In this document: piece by piece, positions 42,905 through 51,738 of the stretch
Layout: each line of letters starts with the position of its first letter
How positions within the stretch are numbered: position 1 is the first letter of the stretch
NCBI RefSeq assembly: GCF_003259835.1
Contig: NZ_QLMI01000006.1
Location: forward strand, 1-64,000
From: Flavobacterium aquaticum
GTDB lineage: Bacteria; Bacteroidota; Bacteroidia; Flavobacteriales; Flavobacteriaceae
Reading direction: 5' to 3'
DNA length: 64,000 nt
Position numbers and translations under genes: made by a program
The notes under the pieces: generated by a model
What the model was told of the DNA's origin: nothing
The model's database searches: none
Seen by the model: only the letters and a program-made list of their open reading frames with translations

Positions 42905-42957
42905 AAGAGGAAAAATTTGAACTGATTGCAACCTCATTAAAAAATGCTAAAGCAGTA
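42905..42957 (+). ncRNA. SAM-II-type riboswitch aptamer upstream of metK
   Basis: P1 is GAGG (42907-42910) / CCTC (42932-42935). The loop reads ATTTGAACTGATTGCAA, which closely follows the ATTT...TTGCAA loop of known SAM-II aptamers. The 3' part has AAATGCTAAAGCAG with the conserved GCTAAA. CAGT (42953-42956) can pair with ACTG in the loop to make the H-type pseudoknot. P1 is short (4 bp). The size (about 51 nt) fits SAM-II, and the downstream gene makes SAM. I rate the class assignment as likely, by visual comparison only. Confidence 0.78.
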
Positions 42958-42998
42958 ATTACTACTTCTTTAGGCACTACCTGCAATTATTTTTCCTC
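42940..42998 (+). promoter_or_regulatory. Alternative pairings downstream of the SAM-II aptamer
   Basis: ATTTTTCCTC (42989-42998) is exactly complementary to GAGGAAAAAT (42907-42916) at the aptamer 5' end, competing with P1. TGCTAAAG (about 42945-42952) can also fold onto CTTTAGGCA (about 42968-42976) with one bulge, hiding the GCTAAA core. These pairings look like the off-state partner of the aptamer, 26 bp before metK. Confidence 0.55.
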
Positions 42999-43023
42999 GC
43001 TTAAAATTTAAAAATATTTTATT

Positions 43024-44274
43024 ATGGCTTATTTATTTACGTCAGAATCAGTGAGTGAAGGACATCCAGACAAAGTTGCGGATCAAATTTCAGACGCATT
43101 AATTGACAACTTTTTAGCATTTGACCCTGAGTCAAAAGTAGCTTGTGAAACTTTAGTTACAACAGGTCAGGTGATTTTAGCTGGTGAAGTAAAATCAAAT
43201 ACTTATTTAGATGTACAAACTATCGCAAGAGATGTAATCAAGAAAATTGGTTACACAAAAAGCGAATATATGTTCGAAGCAAATTCTTGTGGAGTTTTAT
43301 CTGCAATTCATGAGCAATCTGCCGATATTAACCAAGGTGTTGACAGAGCTAGCAAAGAAGAGCAAGGTGCTGGTGACCAAGGAATGATGTTTGGTTATGC
43401 AACAAATGAAACTGCTGAATTCATGCCGTTAGCTTTGAAATTATCTCACCAAATTCTTCAAGAATTAGCGGACTTAAGAAGAGAGAACAAAGAAATCACT
43501 TACTTACGTCCAGATGCGAAATCTCAGGTTACTTTAGAATATTCTGATGATAACAAACCGGTTCGTATTGATGCCATTGTAGTTTCAACTCAACATGATG
43601 ATTTTGCTGATGAACCAACGATGTTAGCAAAAATCAAAAAAGACATTATCGAAATTTTAATTCCTAGAGTGATTGCTAAAAATCCTCAATACGCTCATTT
43701 ATTTAATGATGCAATTAAATACCACATTAACCCAACAGGAAAATTCGTAATTGGAGGACCTCACGGAGATACTGGTTTAACAGGAAGAAAAATTATCGTA
43801 GATACTTACGGTGGTAAAGGAGCTCACGGTGGTGGTGCATTCTCAGGAAAAGACCCATCTAAAGTAGACCGTTCTGCTGCTTATGCTACACGTCATATTG
43901 CTAAAAATTTAGTAGCTGCAGGTGTAGCTGACGAAATTTTAGTACAAGTTTCTTACGCTATTGGAGTTGCTGAACCAACATCAATCAACGTAAATACTTA
44001 CGGGACTGCAAAAGTAAATTTAACTGACGGAGAAATCAGTAAAGTAGTAGAAAGCATTTTTGATATGCGTCCTTACTTTATTGAACAACGTTTAAAATTA
44101 AGAAATCCAATCTACAGCGAAACGGCTGCTTACGGTCACATGGGAAGAACTCCTGAAACCGTAACTAAAACGTTTACTGCTCCAGGTGGTTTAACAAAAA
44201 CGGTTACAGTTGAGTTATTTACTTGGGAAAAATTAGATTTCGTAGATAAAGTAAAAGCAGCTTTTAACATCTAA
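43024..44274 (+). CDS. metK: S-adenosylmethionine synthetase
   Basis: This 416-residue enzyme forms SAM from methionine and ATP. Signatures are [20 protein letters not shown] (residues 5-24), the flexible-loop segment [12 protein letters not shown] (about 118-129), and [19 protein letters not shown]. Length is slightly above the usual 380-400 residues. It is divergent from the metY operon, and its leader carries a SAM-II-type aptamer, so product feedback is expected. It ends at a hairpin terminator. Confidence 0.96.
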   Translation: MAYLFTSESVSEGHPDKVADQISDALIDNFLAFDPESKVACETLVTTGQVILAGEVKSNTYLDVQTIARDVIKKIGYTKSEYMFEANSCGVLSAIHEQSADINQGVDRASKEEQGAGDQGMMFGYATNETAEFMPLALKLSHQILQELADLRRENKEITYLRPDAKSQVTLEYSDDNKPVRIDAIVVSTQHDDFADEPTMLAKIKKDIIEILIPRVIAKNPQYAHLFNDAIKYHINPTGKFVIGGPHGDTGLTGRKIIVDTYGGKGAHGGGAFSGKDPSKVDRSAAYATRHIAKNLVAAGVADEILVQVSYAIGVAEPTSINVNTYGTAKVNLTDGEISKVVESIFDMRPYFIEQRLKLRNPIYSETAAYGHMGRTPETVTKTFTAPGGLTKTVTVELFTWEKLDFVDKVKAAFNI

Positions 44275-44296
44275 TAATCTACTGAATACAAAATAG

Positions 44297-44336
44297 TTAA
44301 ACCCATTTATTTTAAAATAAGTGGGTTTTTTATTTT
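44297..44336 (+). terminator. metK terminator
   Basis: AAACCCA / TGGGTTT, with additional A-T pairs in the loop, is followed by TTTTATTTT. Confidence 0.7.
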
Positions 44337-44370
44337 CAGATTTTATACTTTAGCAAAAAATTCATTTTTA

Positions 44371-46455
44371 ATGAAAACCATTATACAAATATTCTTTTTT
44401 GTGATTTTTTTAAATAGTTTCGCAATCTTTTCACAAATTGGAATAAACACAACAAATCCAAAATCTACATTAGATATTGTAGCTACTGATAGTAACTCAC
44501 CCTCAAATACGGATGGAATTCTAATTCCAAGAGTTAATAATTTTCCGGCCACTAATCCAACAAGTGATCAAAATGGCTTATTAATTTACCTAGCAACAAC
44601 AGTTGGCAATAACGCACCTGGTTTTTATTATTGGGACAACAATAGTGTTTCTTGGAATTCTGTAACAAACACAAAAAATGTTTGGTTGATAAATGGAAAC
44701 ACCAACACCAATCCAAACAACAACTATATTGGAACAAAAGACAATACGGACTTCATTTTTAGAAGAAACAACAATCATTCAGGAATTATAGCTATCAATA
44801 ATACTTCTTTTGGAAATAACTCTTATCGACCTGTTGGAAGTAGCTCTAATAATACTGCGTTTGGTAGTTTTTCGCTAAGTAGCACTACTAATGGAAACTC
44901 TAATACAGCCGTAGGATTTAATACTCTAAAAAACAATACTACAGGGTATTCCAACAGTGCAATTGGAGCCTTATCTATGACCAATAATACCGTTGGAAAT
45001 TCTAATACAGCTTTAGGAATATATTCATTAAACAACAATACTACTGGAAATTCAAATACATCAATTGGATCAAATTCATTATTAATGAATATTTCAGGAA
45101 ATGAAAATTCTTCTTTAGGAAACAACAGCCTATACAACAATACTAATGGAAACTATAATGTTGCAATAGGAACTTACTCGCTATACACCAACACAAGTGG
45201 AAATAATAATACTGGAATTGGTTCTTATACACTAACTGCTAACTCAACAGGTAGTAATAATGTTGCTGTAGGACTAGCCTCTTTAAGTTTCAACACCACA
45301 GGTTATCAAAACACCTCAATTGGCAATAATTCTTTAAACAATAATACTATTGGTTTTCAGAATACTGCCGTTGGAACTTTTTCTTTGTACAAGTCTAAAA
45401 CTGGAAATCAGAATACTGGATTAGGCAGCAACTCCTTGTACAACAACGATTCTGGCTCAAACAACACAGCCATTGGCTTTAATAGTTTATACAACAACCT
45501 ATCAGGAAACAATAATAGTGCTTTTGGAAGCAATGCTTTGTTTAGTTCAACCATTGGAATAGGAAATTCCGCTTTTGGAAATCAATCATTATACGCAAAT
45601 ACTGGAAATTACAATTCTGGTTTTGGGGAATTCACTTTAAAAGCAAATACAACTGGAAATAATAATGTAGCTGTTGGATCAAATTCATTGGAAAACAATA
45701 CAACAGGAAGTTTCAACACTAGTATTGGTAGAAATGCTTCAAAAAACAACAATACAGGAGAAAACAATATAAGTTTAGGCTACAATGCTTTAATGAATAA
45801 TACTTCGGGAAATCATAATATTTCCTTGGGAAACAACTCTTTATCAAGCAACAATGGTTCTTTTAATACTAGTATTGGAAACAACGGGTTGGTTTCAAAT
45901 AATTCAGGAAATTACAATACCGCAATTGGCTACAATGCCTATAATTCGGGAGATTACAACAATTCAACCGCAATTGGATATAATACATATGTTTCAGGCG
46001 ACAATCAAATTAGACTTGGTAATTTTGATGTTACAAGTATTGGCGGAGCAGTTGGTTGGTCTAACATCTCGGATGGACGCTTGAAAGAAAACATACAAAA
46101 CAATGTTGTAGGATTGGATTTTATCTTAAACCTAAAACCTGTTACTTATAATTATAATTTTAAAGCTATTGATTCAAAAAGTCAAAACAACAACATTAGA
46201 TATTCTGGATTTATAGCTCAAGAAGTAGAACAAACGGCAAAAAAAGTTAACTACGATTTTAGCGGTGTTGATGTACCAAAAAACGAAAATGATTTTTACA
46301 GTTTACGTTATGCTGAATTTGTTGTTCCAATAGTAAAATCAATACAAGAACAACAAAAAACGATTGAAGCATTAAAACTAGAATTAGAACTCCAAAAACA
46401 AAAAAATGAAGCTTTAGAAAAGAGATTAAAAGCAATCGAAAAAAAACTTAAATAA
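44371..46455 (+). CDS. Tail-fibre-like surface protein with S74 autoprocessing domain
   Basis: This 694-residue protein has a signal peptide ending IFSQ and an N-terminal IGINTTNPKSTLDI segment. A region of 25 or more degenerate repeats of about 14 residues (type NTTGNSNTAIGSNSL, about residues 140-550) resembles the beta-roll head of YadA-like trimeric adhesins. The C-terminus is an intramolecular chaperone (peptidase S74): ISDGRLKENI, with Ser567 and Lys572 as the probable self-cleavage pair, then SGFIAQEVEQ, then a coiled coil. S74 proteins usually belong to phage tail spikes, but similar proteins are common on Bacteroidota surfaces. No phage genes are near. Confidence 0.85.
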   Translation: MKTIIQIFFFVIFLNSFAIFSQIGINTTNPKSTLDIVATDSNSPSNTDGILIPRVNNFPATNPTSDQNGLLIYLATTVGNNAPGFYYWDNNSVSWNSVTNTKNVWLINGNTNTNPNNNYIGTKDNTDFIFRRNNNHSGIIAINNTSFGNNSYRPVGSSSNNTAFGSFSLSSTTNGNSNTAVGFNTLKNNTTGYSNSAIGALSMTNNTVGNSNTALGIYSLNNNTTGNSNTSIGSNSLLMNISGNENSSLGNNSLYNNTNGNYNVAIGTYSLYTNTSGNNNTGIGSYTLTANSTGSNNVAVGLASLSFNTTGYQNTSIGNNSLNNNTIGFQNTAVGTFSLYKSKTGNQNTGLGSNSLYNNDSGSNNTAIGFNSLYNNLSGNNNSAFGSNALFSSTIGIGNSAFGNQSLYANTGNYNSGFGEFTLKANTTGNNNVAVGSNSLENNTTGSFNTSIGRNASKNNNTGENNISLGYNALMNNTSGNHNISLGNNSLSSNNGSFNTSIGNNGLVSNNSGNYNTAIGYNAYNSGDYNNSTAIGYNTYVSGDNQIRLGNFDVTSIGGAVGWSNISDGRLKENIQNNVVGLDFILNLKPVTYNYNFKAIDSKSQNNNIRYSGFIAQEVEQTAKKVNYDFSGVDVPKNENDFYSLRYAEFVVPIVKSIQEQQKTIEALKLELELQKQKNEALEKRLKAIEKKLK

Positions 46456-46484
46456 AAAAGACCTGAAATTTCAGGTCTTTTTTA
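46456..46484. terminator. Bidirectional terminator
   Basis: AAAAAGACCTGAAA / TTTCAGGTCTTTTT is a perfect palindrome between convergent genes. Confidence 0.85.
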
Positions 46485-49253
46485 TTATAAAGTATATTTC
46501 AAACTCAGAATAACAAATCGTGGTTGCACTCTATAGCTTGAAAAAGTACTAGTTCCTCCTAACTGACCAAAACTATTAGTATCTAACGATTTAGTATCTA
46601 ATAAATTAGTTCCTGAAAGTTTCCATTCCCATTTACTGTCTTTCTTTTGATACATTAAACTTGCTGTTAAGAAATCGTATTCGCTATCAATTGTTTTTGC
46701 TTTATTTCTATTGTGAAAATAAGAATATTCCGAAACAAAGGAAAAGGCATCTAAGAAATAATATTCTAATGTTAATGTTGGACTATCCACATAAATCATA
46801 TCTGAAAAGTTATCATTAACAGTAAAATTATATCCTAATGTTAAGTTTGGCAAAGTTTTATAATTTGTAGAAAAACTCAAATTATAATTCTGAGAATACG
46901 ATTCAATCGTTTGTAATTCTGTTGGATTATTACTTGGATTAGCATCTGTATCTGGATAAACACGAATGTTATTTGATTTTGACCAATTAAAACCAGCTCT
47001 AAAATTTACTTTATAATATTTTGCAAATGAACGTCCATAATTTCCAATTGCCGAAAACGTTTCATCTGGAAAACTTGAATCCATATTTTCTGCAGAAGAA
47101 ATTTGGTTTACACCTAATAATAATGCTCTATTTTTGATAGCTTCTAATTGTCTGGTGTAAGTAATATTCGCAAAAATATTCTCAAAATTAAACATGTTGT
47201 ATTTAAAATAACGTAGCGAATGTACTTGGGAAGTTGAATTCTCTAAAAATCTATTTCCACTAAATAAACTGTTGTAGTTTGAAAACACATAACCTTGCGC
47301 TAATTTATTGATATCGGTAAAATTGTTTGTTAACGAGTAATTATAGGTTAACGTTTCCGATTTTTTAATTTGCCACAATGCATATACATCAGGCAAAAAT
47401 CTAGTAAATGATTGCTTGTTTGATGTACCAAGTTGCTCATCATTCATATTGTATTGATGCACACTAAATCCTGGGTTAAATGTAAATTTTCCTAACATGA
47501 ATTTATAATGAACTCCTAAAAATACATCATTAAAAGCATAATTCACATCGTTAATTTCTGAGCTATCCGTTAAATTATTTTGCGTTCCATTTTCCAAAAT
47601 TTGAAATATAGAAGAATCAAAATTTTGATATGAATAGGTGTTTCCTAAAGTCAAATTGATATTACTTTTTGGAGTTAACATATAGTAATAATCAAACTTT
47701 GAATCGAGTTTATTCGTTTGAACAAATCTTTTTTGAGAAACATCGTCTCTAATATTTGCCTGATCAACAGGATCTAATGGATTTCCTTCTGTTATATATG
47801 AAGGCAATAAAGCTCCAAATGGCAATACACTTAAATTAGCATTATAAAACGGATCTTCTTTTTGATACAAGTGTTGCATTTCAAAAGCAAATACGTGTTT
47901 TTCGTTTAAAGTGTAATAATAGTTTAGATTTTGATTGATTGAAAACGGATTTTGATCTTTTCCTGTATAAATATCAGATAATAAATTTGAAAACAGACTT
48001 GTATTTTCTTTTTGATCTGAAAACTTAACTAAAGCATCGTAATCGAAATGCTTTTTTTCAGAAGGCACATAACTAGAACTTAGTTTCAATAACACTTGTT
48101 TACTGTCTTGTCTCGTAAACTCTTCGCGATTTTCTGTTATGGTTTGTGAAGAGCCATCTGGCAAATTATCAATACGATTTGAAATAGTAGTAGTTTCAAT
48201 TTCTGTCTTGTTTCCTAATAAAATTCCAAAACCACTCAATGTCCAAGCTTTTGATGGATTATAACTAAAGTTAGCCGCTCCAAAAGTAGATTCAATATTA
48301 GCCGCTTGATTGTTACGAAGTCCCATAATTCCTAAGTCGTTAGAAGCTACATTAAAAGAAGAACCTCCTTTACGCATCATATTTTTGAAACCTCCCGTAA
48401 ACTTGAAATAATCTTGAGCTGTTAATGGCAGTTCACCGATATTATTCACATTACCAATAACATTTAAACTGTATTTTGGACTATAGAAAAACAACTTCGG
48501 ATTAACAATATAACGTGTATCTTCCATTCCAACACCAATTCCCGCGGTCATATCTCCAAACCAGAAGTTCTTTTTTCCTTCTTTTAATTTGATGTTCAAA
48601 GCAATACTTTCCTCGTTATTTTCCAATCCTTTCAAATTAGAAACTTCGTTATAATTTCGTAAAACTTGTATTTTATCTAAAGCATCTGCCGGAATGTTTT
48701 TGGTAGCCAACTTCGTATCACCATCAAAAAAATCCTTTCCTTCCACCATTACTTTTTGAACCTTCTTCCCTTCAACTTCTATTTCACCATCTTTATTAAC
48801 TTCAACACCTGGAAGCTTTTTCAAAACATCTTCTAACTTTCGTTCTGTACCATTTGTAAAAGAATCCGAATTATAAATAATGGTATCGCCCGAAACACTC
48901 ACTGGCATTTCATGTACAATTTCTACTTCATTTAATTGTGTTCCTTCTTTTAGAACTACTGGATAATTCATATTAGTTGCTCCAGTTGTAACCGATTTTT
49001 CATAGGTTTGAAAACCAATATAACTTACTTTTAAAGTATAAGCTGTATTGGCTTTTAAATTTAAAACATACTTCCCTGTTTCATTGGTAATAGCATAAGC
49101 ATCCATTGCCTTTGTTTGTTTATTAATTGCCATAATATTAGCCATTTCTAAACCAACTCCTGTAGTATCTTTAACAGTTCCTTCGAAACGTATATTTTGA
49201 GAAAAGGCACTTGTAGTAAGTGCCATTATAAGGATAAAAAATATTTTTTTCAT
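46485..49253 (-). CDS. Outer-membrane beta-barrel protein with carboxypeptidase-like plug
   Basis: This 922-residue protein has a signal peptide (MKKIFFILIMALTTSAFSQ), a CarboxypepD_reg-like beta-sandwich (VKDTTGVGLEMANIMAINKQ), a TonB-receptor-like plug (EDVLKKLPGVEVNKDGEIEV; VMVEGKDFFDG) and a large barrel rich in alternating Tyr/Asn strands ending F-V-I-L-S-L-K-Y-T-L. It belongs to the outer membrane beta-barrel family next to TonB-dependent receptors, though no TonB box is evident. It lies directly after a GLPGLI gene, a pairing common in flavobacteria and without known cargo. ATG at 49253 puts the signal peptide first. Confidence 0.85.
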   Translation of the reverse strand: MKKIFFILIMALTTSAFSQNIRFEGTVKDTTGVGLEMANIMAINKQTKAMDAYAITNETGKYVLNLKANTAYTLKVSYIGFQTYEKSVTTGATNMNYPVVLKEGTQLNEVEIVHEMPVSVSGDTIIYNSDSFTNGTERKLEDVLKKLPGVEVNKDGEIEVEGKKVQKVMVEGKDFFDGDTKLATKNIPADALDKIQVLRNYNEVSNLKGLENNEESIALNIKLKEGKKNFWFGDMTAGIGVGMEDTRYIVNPKLFFYSPKYSLNVIGNVNNIGELPLTAQDYFKFTGGFKNMMRKGGSSFNVASNDLGIMGLRNNQAANIESTFGAANFSYNPSKAWTLSGFGILLGNKTEIETTTISNRIDNLPDGSSQTITENREEFTRQDSKQVLLKLSSSYVPSEKKHFDYDALVKFSDQKENTSLFSNLLSDIYTGKDQNPFSINQNLNYYYTLNEKHVFAFEMQHLYQKEDPFYNANLSVLPFGALLPSYITEGNPLDPVDQANIRDDVSQKRFVQTNKLDSKFDYYYMLTPKSNINLTLGNTYSYQNFDSSIFQILENGTQNNLTDSSEINDVNYAFNDVFLGVHYKFMLGKFTFNPGFSVHQYNMNDEQLGTSNKQSFTRFLPDVYALWQIKKSETLTYNYSLTNNFTDINKLAQGYVFSNYNSLFSGNRFLENSTSQVHSLRYFKYNMFNFENIFANITYTRQLEAIKNRALLLGVNQISSAENMDSSFPDETFSAIGNYGRSFAKYYKVNFRAGFNWSKSNNIRVYPDTDANPSNNPTELQTIESYSQNYNLSFSTNYKTLPNLTLGYNFTVNDNFSDMIYVDSPTLTLEYYFLDAFSFVSEYSYFHNRNKAKTIDSEYDFLTASLMYQKKDSKWEWKLSGTNLLDTKSLDTNSFGQLGGTSTFSSYRVQPRFVILSLKYTL

Positions 49254-49269
49254 GTTTGATTTTTGAAAA

Positions 49270-50175
49270 TTAACGTCCGCCTCCCATTCTAAATCCGCCA
49301 CGTTGACCGCCTGGACCTGAATTCATTTCGCGCATTTCTTCCATTTTCTTTTTAACAGTTTCGTCAAACTCTTTTTGGGTAACCACTTTCCCTTTTGAAA
49401 CAGGCTTGATTTCAACCTTATCTTTAGAATTTAAAACTATTTTAGAACATAAAATTACAGTTTTGCCATCGTTAACTTCTAAGATTAAACCAGGTAATCC
49501 CCAATAATTTTCTGGACCTTGATTTATAGGAATTTCTGGGCAATACCAAGCGGTAATCGTATTTTCTTTCGGCATTTCCCAATCGTCTGTGAAATTGGTT
49601 TTTTTAGCTTTTGCAGTATCTTTTACTGTTTCTGCTTTTTTATCGCCTTCTTTTGCATTGTTGTTTCTAAATCTAAAATTTCTAAAATCAGACTCGCTTA
49701 CTTTAACAACCGCTGTGGCTTTAAAACAAGTATAGTTACCAATTTGTTTTGATTCGCCTTCTAATTTCCAATCATATTTTGGCAACGAATCTTTTATTAA
49801 AAACTCCTTCCCAAAAAACTCTTTATCAACAACATATTGCTTTTCTTTAGCATTTTTATAAAAGGTGCCACCACCACCCATCATAGACATCATCATTCTT
49901 CCACCACCTTGCTGTCCTGGTGCATCTAATTTTTCTTCTTCTTTGTAAATAGAAGCTGATTTATCGAAATTTAAAATAAACGTTTTCTCAAACATTTTTT
50001 TCATTCGTTCTTCAATTTGTTTTTGCATTTCGGGAGTAATCTCACGGTTTCCACCCATTCCTTTCATAAAATCGGCTGTACTGGTTTTAGATTCATAAAC
50101 CGCCATTCCTTGGAAATTCTGAGCATTTAGTAACCCAGAAATCATTAAAATCGAAGCAATAATAATTTTTTTCAT
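49270..50175 (-). CDS. GLPGLI family protein
   Basis: This 301-residue secreted protein has a signal peptide (MKKIIIASILMISGLLNAQ) and the namesake motif in ENYWGLPGLILEV (about residues 224-236). Other features are an early Met/Gly-rich segment, GGGRMMMSMMGGGG (about 96-109), and a Gly/Arg-rich tail, GGQRGGFRMGGGR. The Met clusters might bind copper or another soft metal; that is speculation from composition. It is the first gene of a pair with the outer-membrane barrel and probably works in the periplasm or at the outer membrane. Confidence 0.87.
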   Translation of the reverse strand: MKKIIIASILMISGLLNAQNFQGMAVYESKTSTADFMKGMGGNREITPEMQKQIEERMKKMFEKTFILNFDKSASIYKEEEKLDAPGQQGGGRMMMSMMGGGGTFYKNAKEKQYVVDKEFFGKEFLIKDSLPKYDWKLEGESKQIGNYTCFKATAVVKVSESDFRNFRFRNNNAKEGDKKAETVKDTAKAKKTNFTDDWEMPKENTITAWYCPEIPINQGPENYWGLPGLILEVNDGKTVILCSKIVLNSKDKVEIKPVSKGKVVTQKEFDETVKKKMEEMREMNSGPGGQRGGFRMGGGR

Positions 50176-50295
50176 TCTTTTCAGATGTTATAGATGTATA
50201 TATAGACTATCAATAGTGCATTTTGTTACACATTTAACTGCTATTTTTGTGTTAAAGTAGTATATTAGACCCTGATTTTCAGAAATAGTTTAACA

Positions 50296-51093
50296 ATGTC
50301 ATTAAAAAAAACACTATTTATAACCTTTATAAGTTTATGTCACTTTTCTGTAAGTAGTCAGGAAATTATCCCTGTCACAAAATTAGAAACTGCAAAAATA
50401 GAATGTGATGCATTTTTAGGTTTTGATAATCAAATAAATAGCTACAGTATCAAGAACAATATCTTAATCAAAAATAGCGAATCTAAAACCTTTCAATACA
50501 ACAATTTAGGCTTAGGAAAAATTACTCGAGTTGACTTTCAAAATCCATTACAAATTGTAGTTTTTTATAAAAATTTCAACACCGTAGTACTTTTGGACAA
50601 TCAATTAAACGAAATTAAAAAGATAGATTTCAATTTAAAATCAACTCCAATTACTTTAGAAGCTGTGGCTTTGTCTTCTCAAAACCAAATTTGGATTTAC
50701 GATGGTATTTCATCAAAAATTGGTTTATACAATGTAAATACCGATGCTTTCAAGTGGATTTCTACCATGCTTGAAAATCCAATTTCATATTACGAATCCG
50801 ATTACACGCATTTTTATTGGACCGATGTAAATTTGAATTTATACCGCATTTCGATTTATGGTACGATTGAAAAATTAGGAAATCTATCAAAGTTTGATGC
50901 AATTCAGTTTACAAAAAATGGCAATTCCATTTATAAAACAGATGATAAATTATATTACTACGAATTAACTTCTAAGAGTAGCAGCAAAATAGCAATTGAT
51001 GAAAAAATCATTTCAAAATTTTTCTTTAGAGATGGAATTTTGTCTATTTTTACCCAAAATGAAATTACTAATTACAAAATAATTTTACCATAA
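50296..51093 (+). CDS. Secreted beta-propeller-like protein of unknown function
   Basis: This 265-residue protein has a signal peptide (MSLKKTLFITFISLCHFSVS, then S). The rest is rich in short beta strands with repeated hydrophobic-polar patterns such as PLQIVVFYKNFNTVVLLDNQ and NQIWIYDGISSKIGLYNVN, which suggest a small propeller. I do not recognise a named family. Its stop codon shares one base with the start of the deoxynucleoside kinase gene (TAATG). The link with the kinase is probably only transcriptional. Confidence 0.72.
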   Translation: MSLKKTLFITFISLCHFSVSSQEIIPVTKLETAKIECDAFLGFDNQINSYSIKNNILIKNSESKTFQYNNLGLGKITRVDFQNPLQIVVFYKNFNTVVLLDNQLNEIKKIDFNLKSTPITLEAVALSSQNQIWIYDGISSKIGLYNVNTDAFKWISTMLENPISYYESDYTHFYWTDVNLNLYRISIYGTIEKLGNLSKFDAIQFTKNGNSIYKTDDKLYYYELTSKSSSKIAIDEKIISKFFFRDGILSIFTQNEITNYKIILP

Positions 51094-51707
51094 TGCACAT
51101 AGCAGTAGCAGGAAATATTGGAGCAGGAAAAACGACACTTACTAAGTTATTAGCCAAACATTTTAAATGGGAACCGCATTTTGAAGATGTGGTAGACAAC
51201 CCATATTTAGATGATTTTTACCATCAAATGGAACGTTGGAGTTTTAATCTTCAAATCTATTTCTTAAACAGTCGTTTTCGTCAAGTATTGCAAATTCGCG
51301 AAAGTGGTAAAAACATTATTCAAGACCGAACCATTTATGAAGATGCGCATATTTTCGCACCCAATCTTCATGCTATGGGATTAATGTCTAATAGAGATTA
51401 CAACAACTATACTTCGCTTTTCGAATTAATGGAAAGTTTAGTAGGTTCGCCAGACTTATTGATTTATTTAAGAAGTTCTATTCCGAATTTAGTAAGTCAA
51501 ATTCATAAAAGAGGAAGAGATTACGAAAACTCTATTTCGATTGATTATTTAAGCCGTTTGAACGAAAGATACGAAGCTTGGATTCAAACCTACAACAAAG
51601 GAAAATTGGTAATCATTGATGTAGATAATATTGATTTTGTAAACAATCCAGAAGATTTAGGAATGATTATCAATAGAATTGATGCCGAATTAAACGGATT
51701 ATTTTAG
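51093..51707 (+). CDS. Deoxynucleoside kinase
   Basis: This 204-residue kinase phosphorylates deoxynucleosides for salvage. The P-loop is IAVAGNIGAGKTTLTKLLA (residues 3-21). The DRY-like segment appears as IIQDRTIYEDAHIFA, where D-R-T and E-D are catalytic. The lid has IHKRGRDYENSI. It resembles dGK/dAK-type enzymes of Bacteroidota and Firmicutes; substrate choice cannot be read from the sequence. It is followed by a terminator shared with the convergent mannosidase gene. Confidence 0.9.
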   Translation: MHIAVAGNIGAGKTTLTKLLAKHFKWEPHFEDVVDNPYLDDFYHQMERWSFNLQIYFLNSRFRQVLQIRESGKNIIQDRTIYEDAHIFAPNLHAMGLMSNRDYNNYTSLFELMESLVGSPDLLIYLRSSIPNLVSQIHKRGRDYENSISIDYLSRLNERYEAWIQTYNKGKLVIIDVDNIDFVNNPEDLGMIINRIDAELNGLF

Positions 51708-51711
51708 ATAT

Positions 51712-51738
51712 ACAAAACGCCTCAATTGAGGCGTTTTT
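51712..51738. terminator. Bidirectional terminator
   Basis: AAAACGCCTC / GAGGCGTTTT with an AATT loop lies between convergent genes. Confidence 0.87.

Noticed and set aside
44800..46000. Regular short repeats that could suggest a CRISPR array
   Set aside because: The repeats are degenerate, have no constant spacers and encode a 14-residue beta-roll repeat in one long frame.
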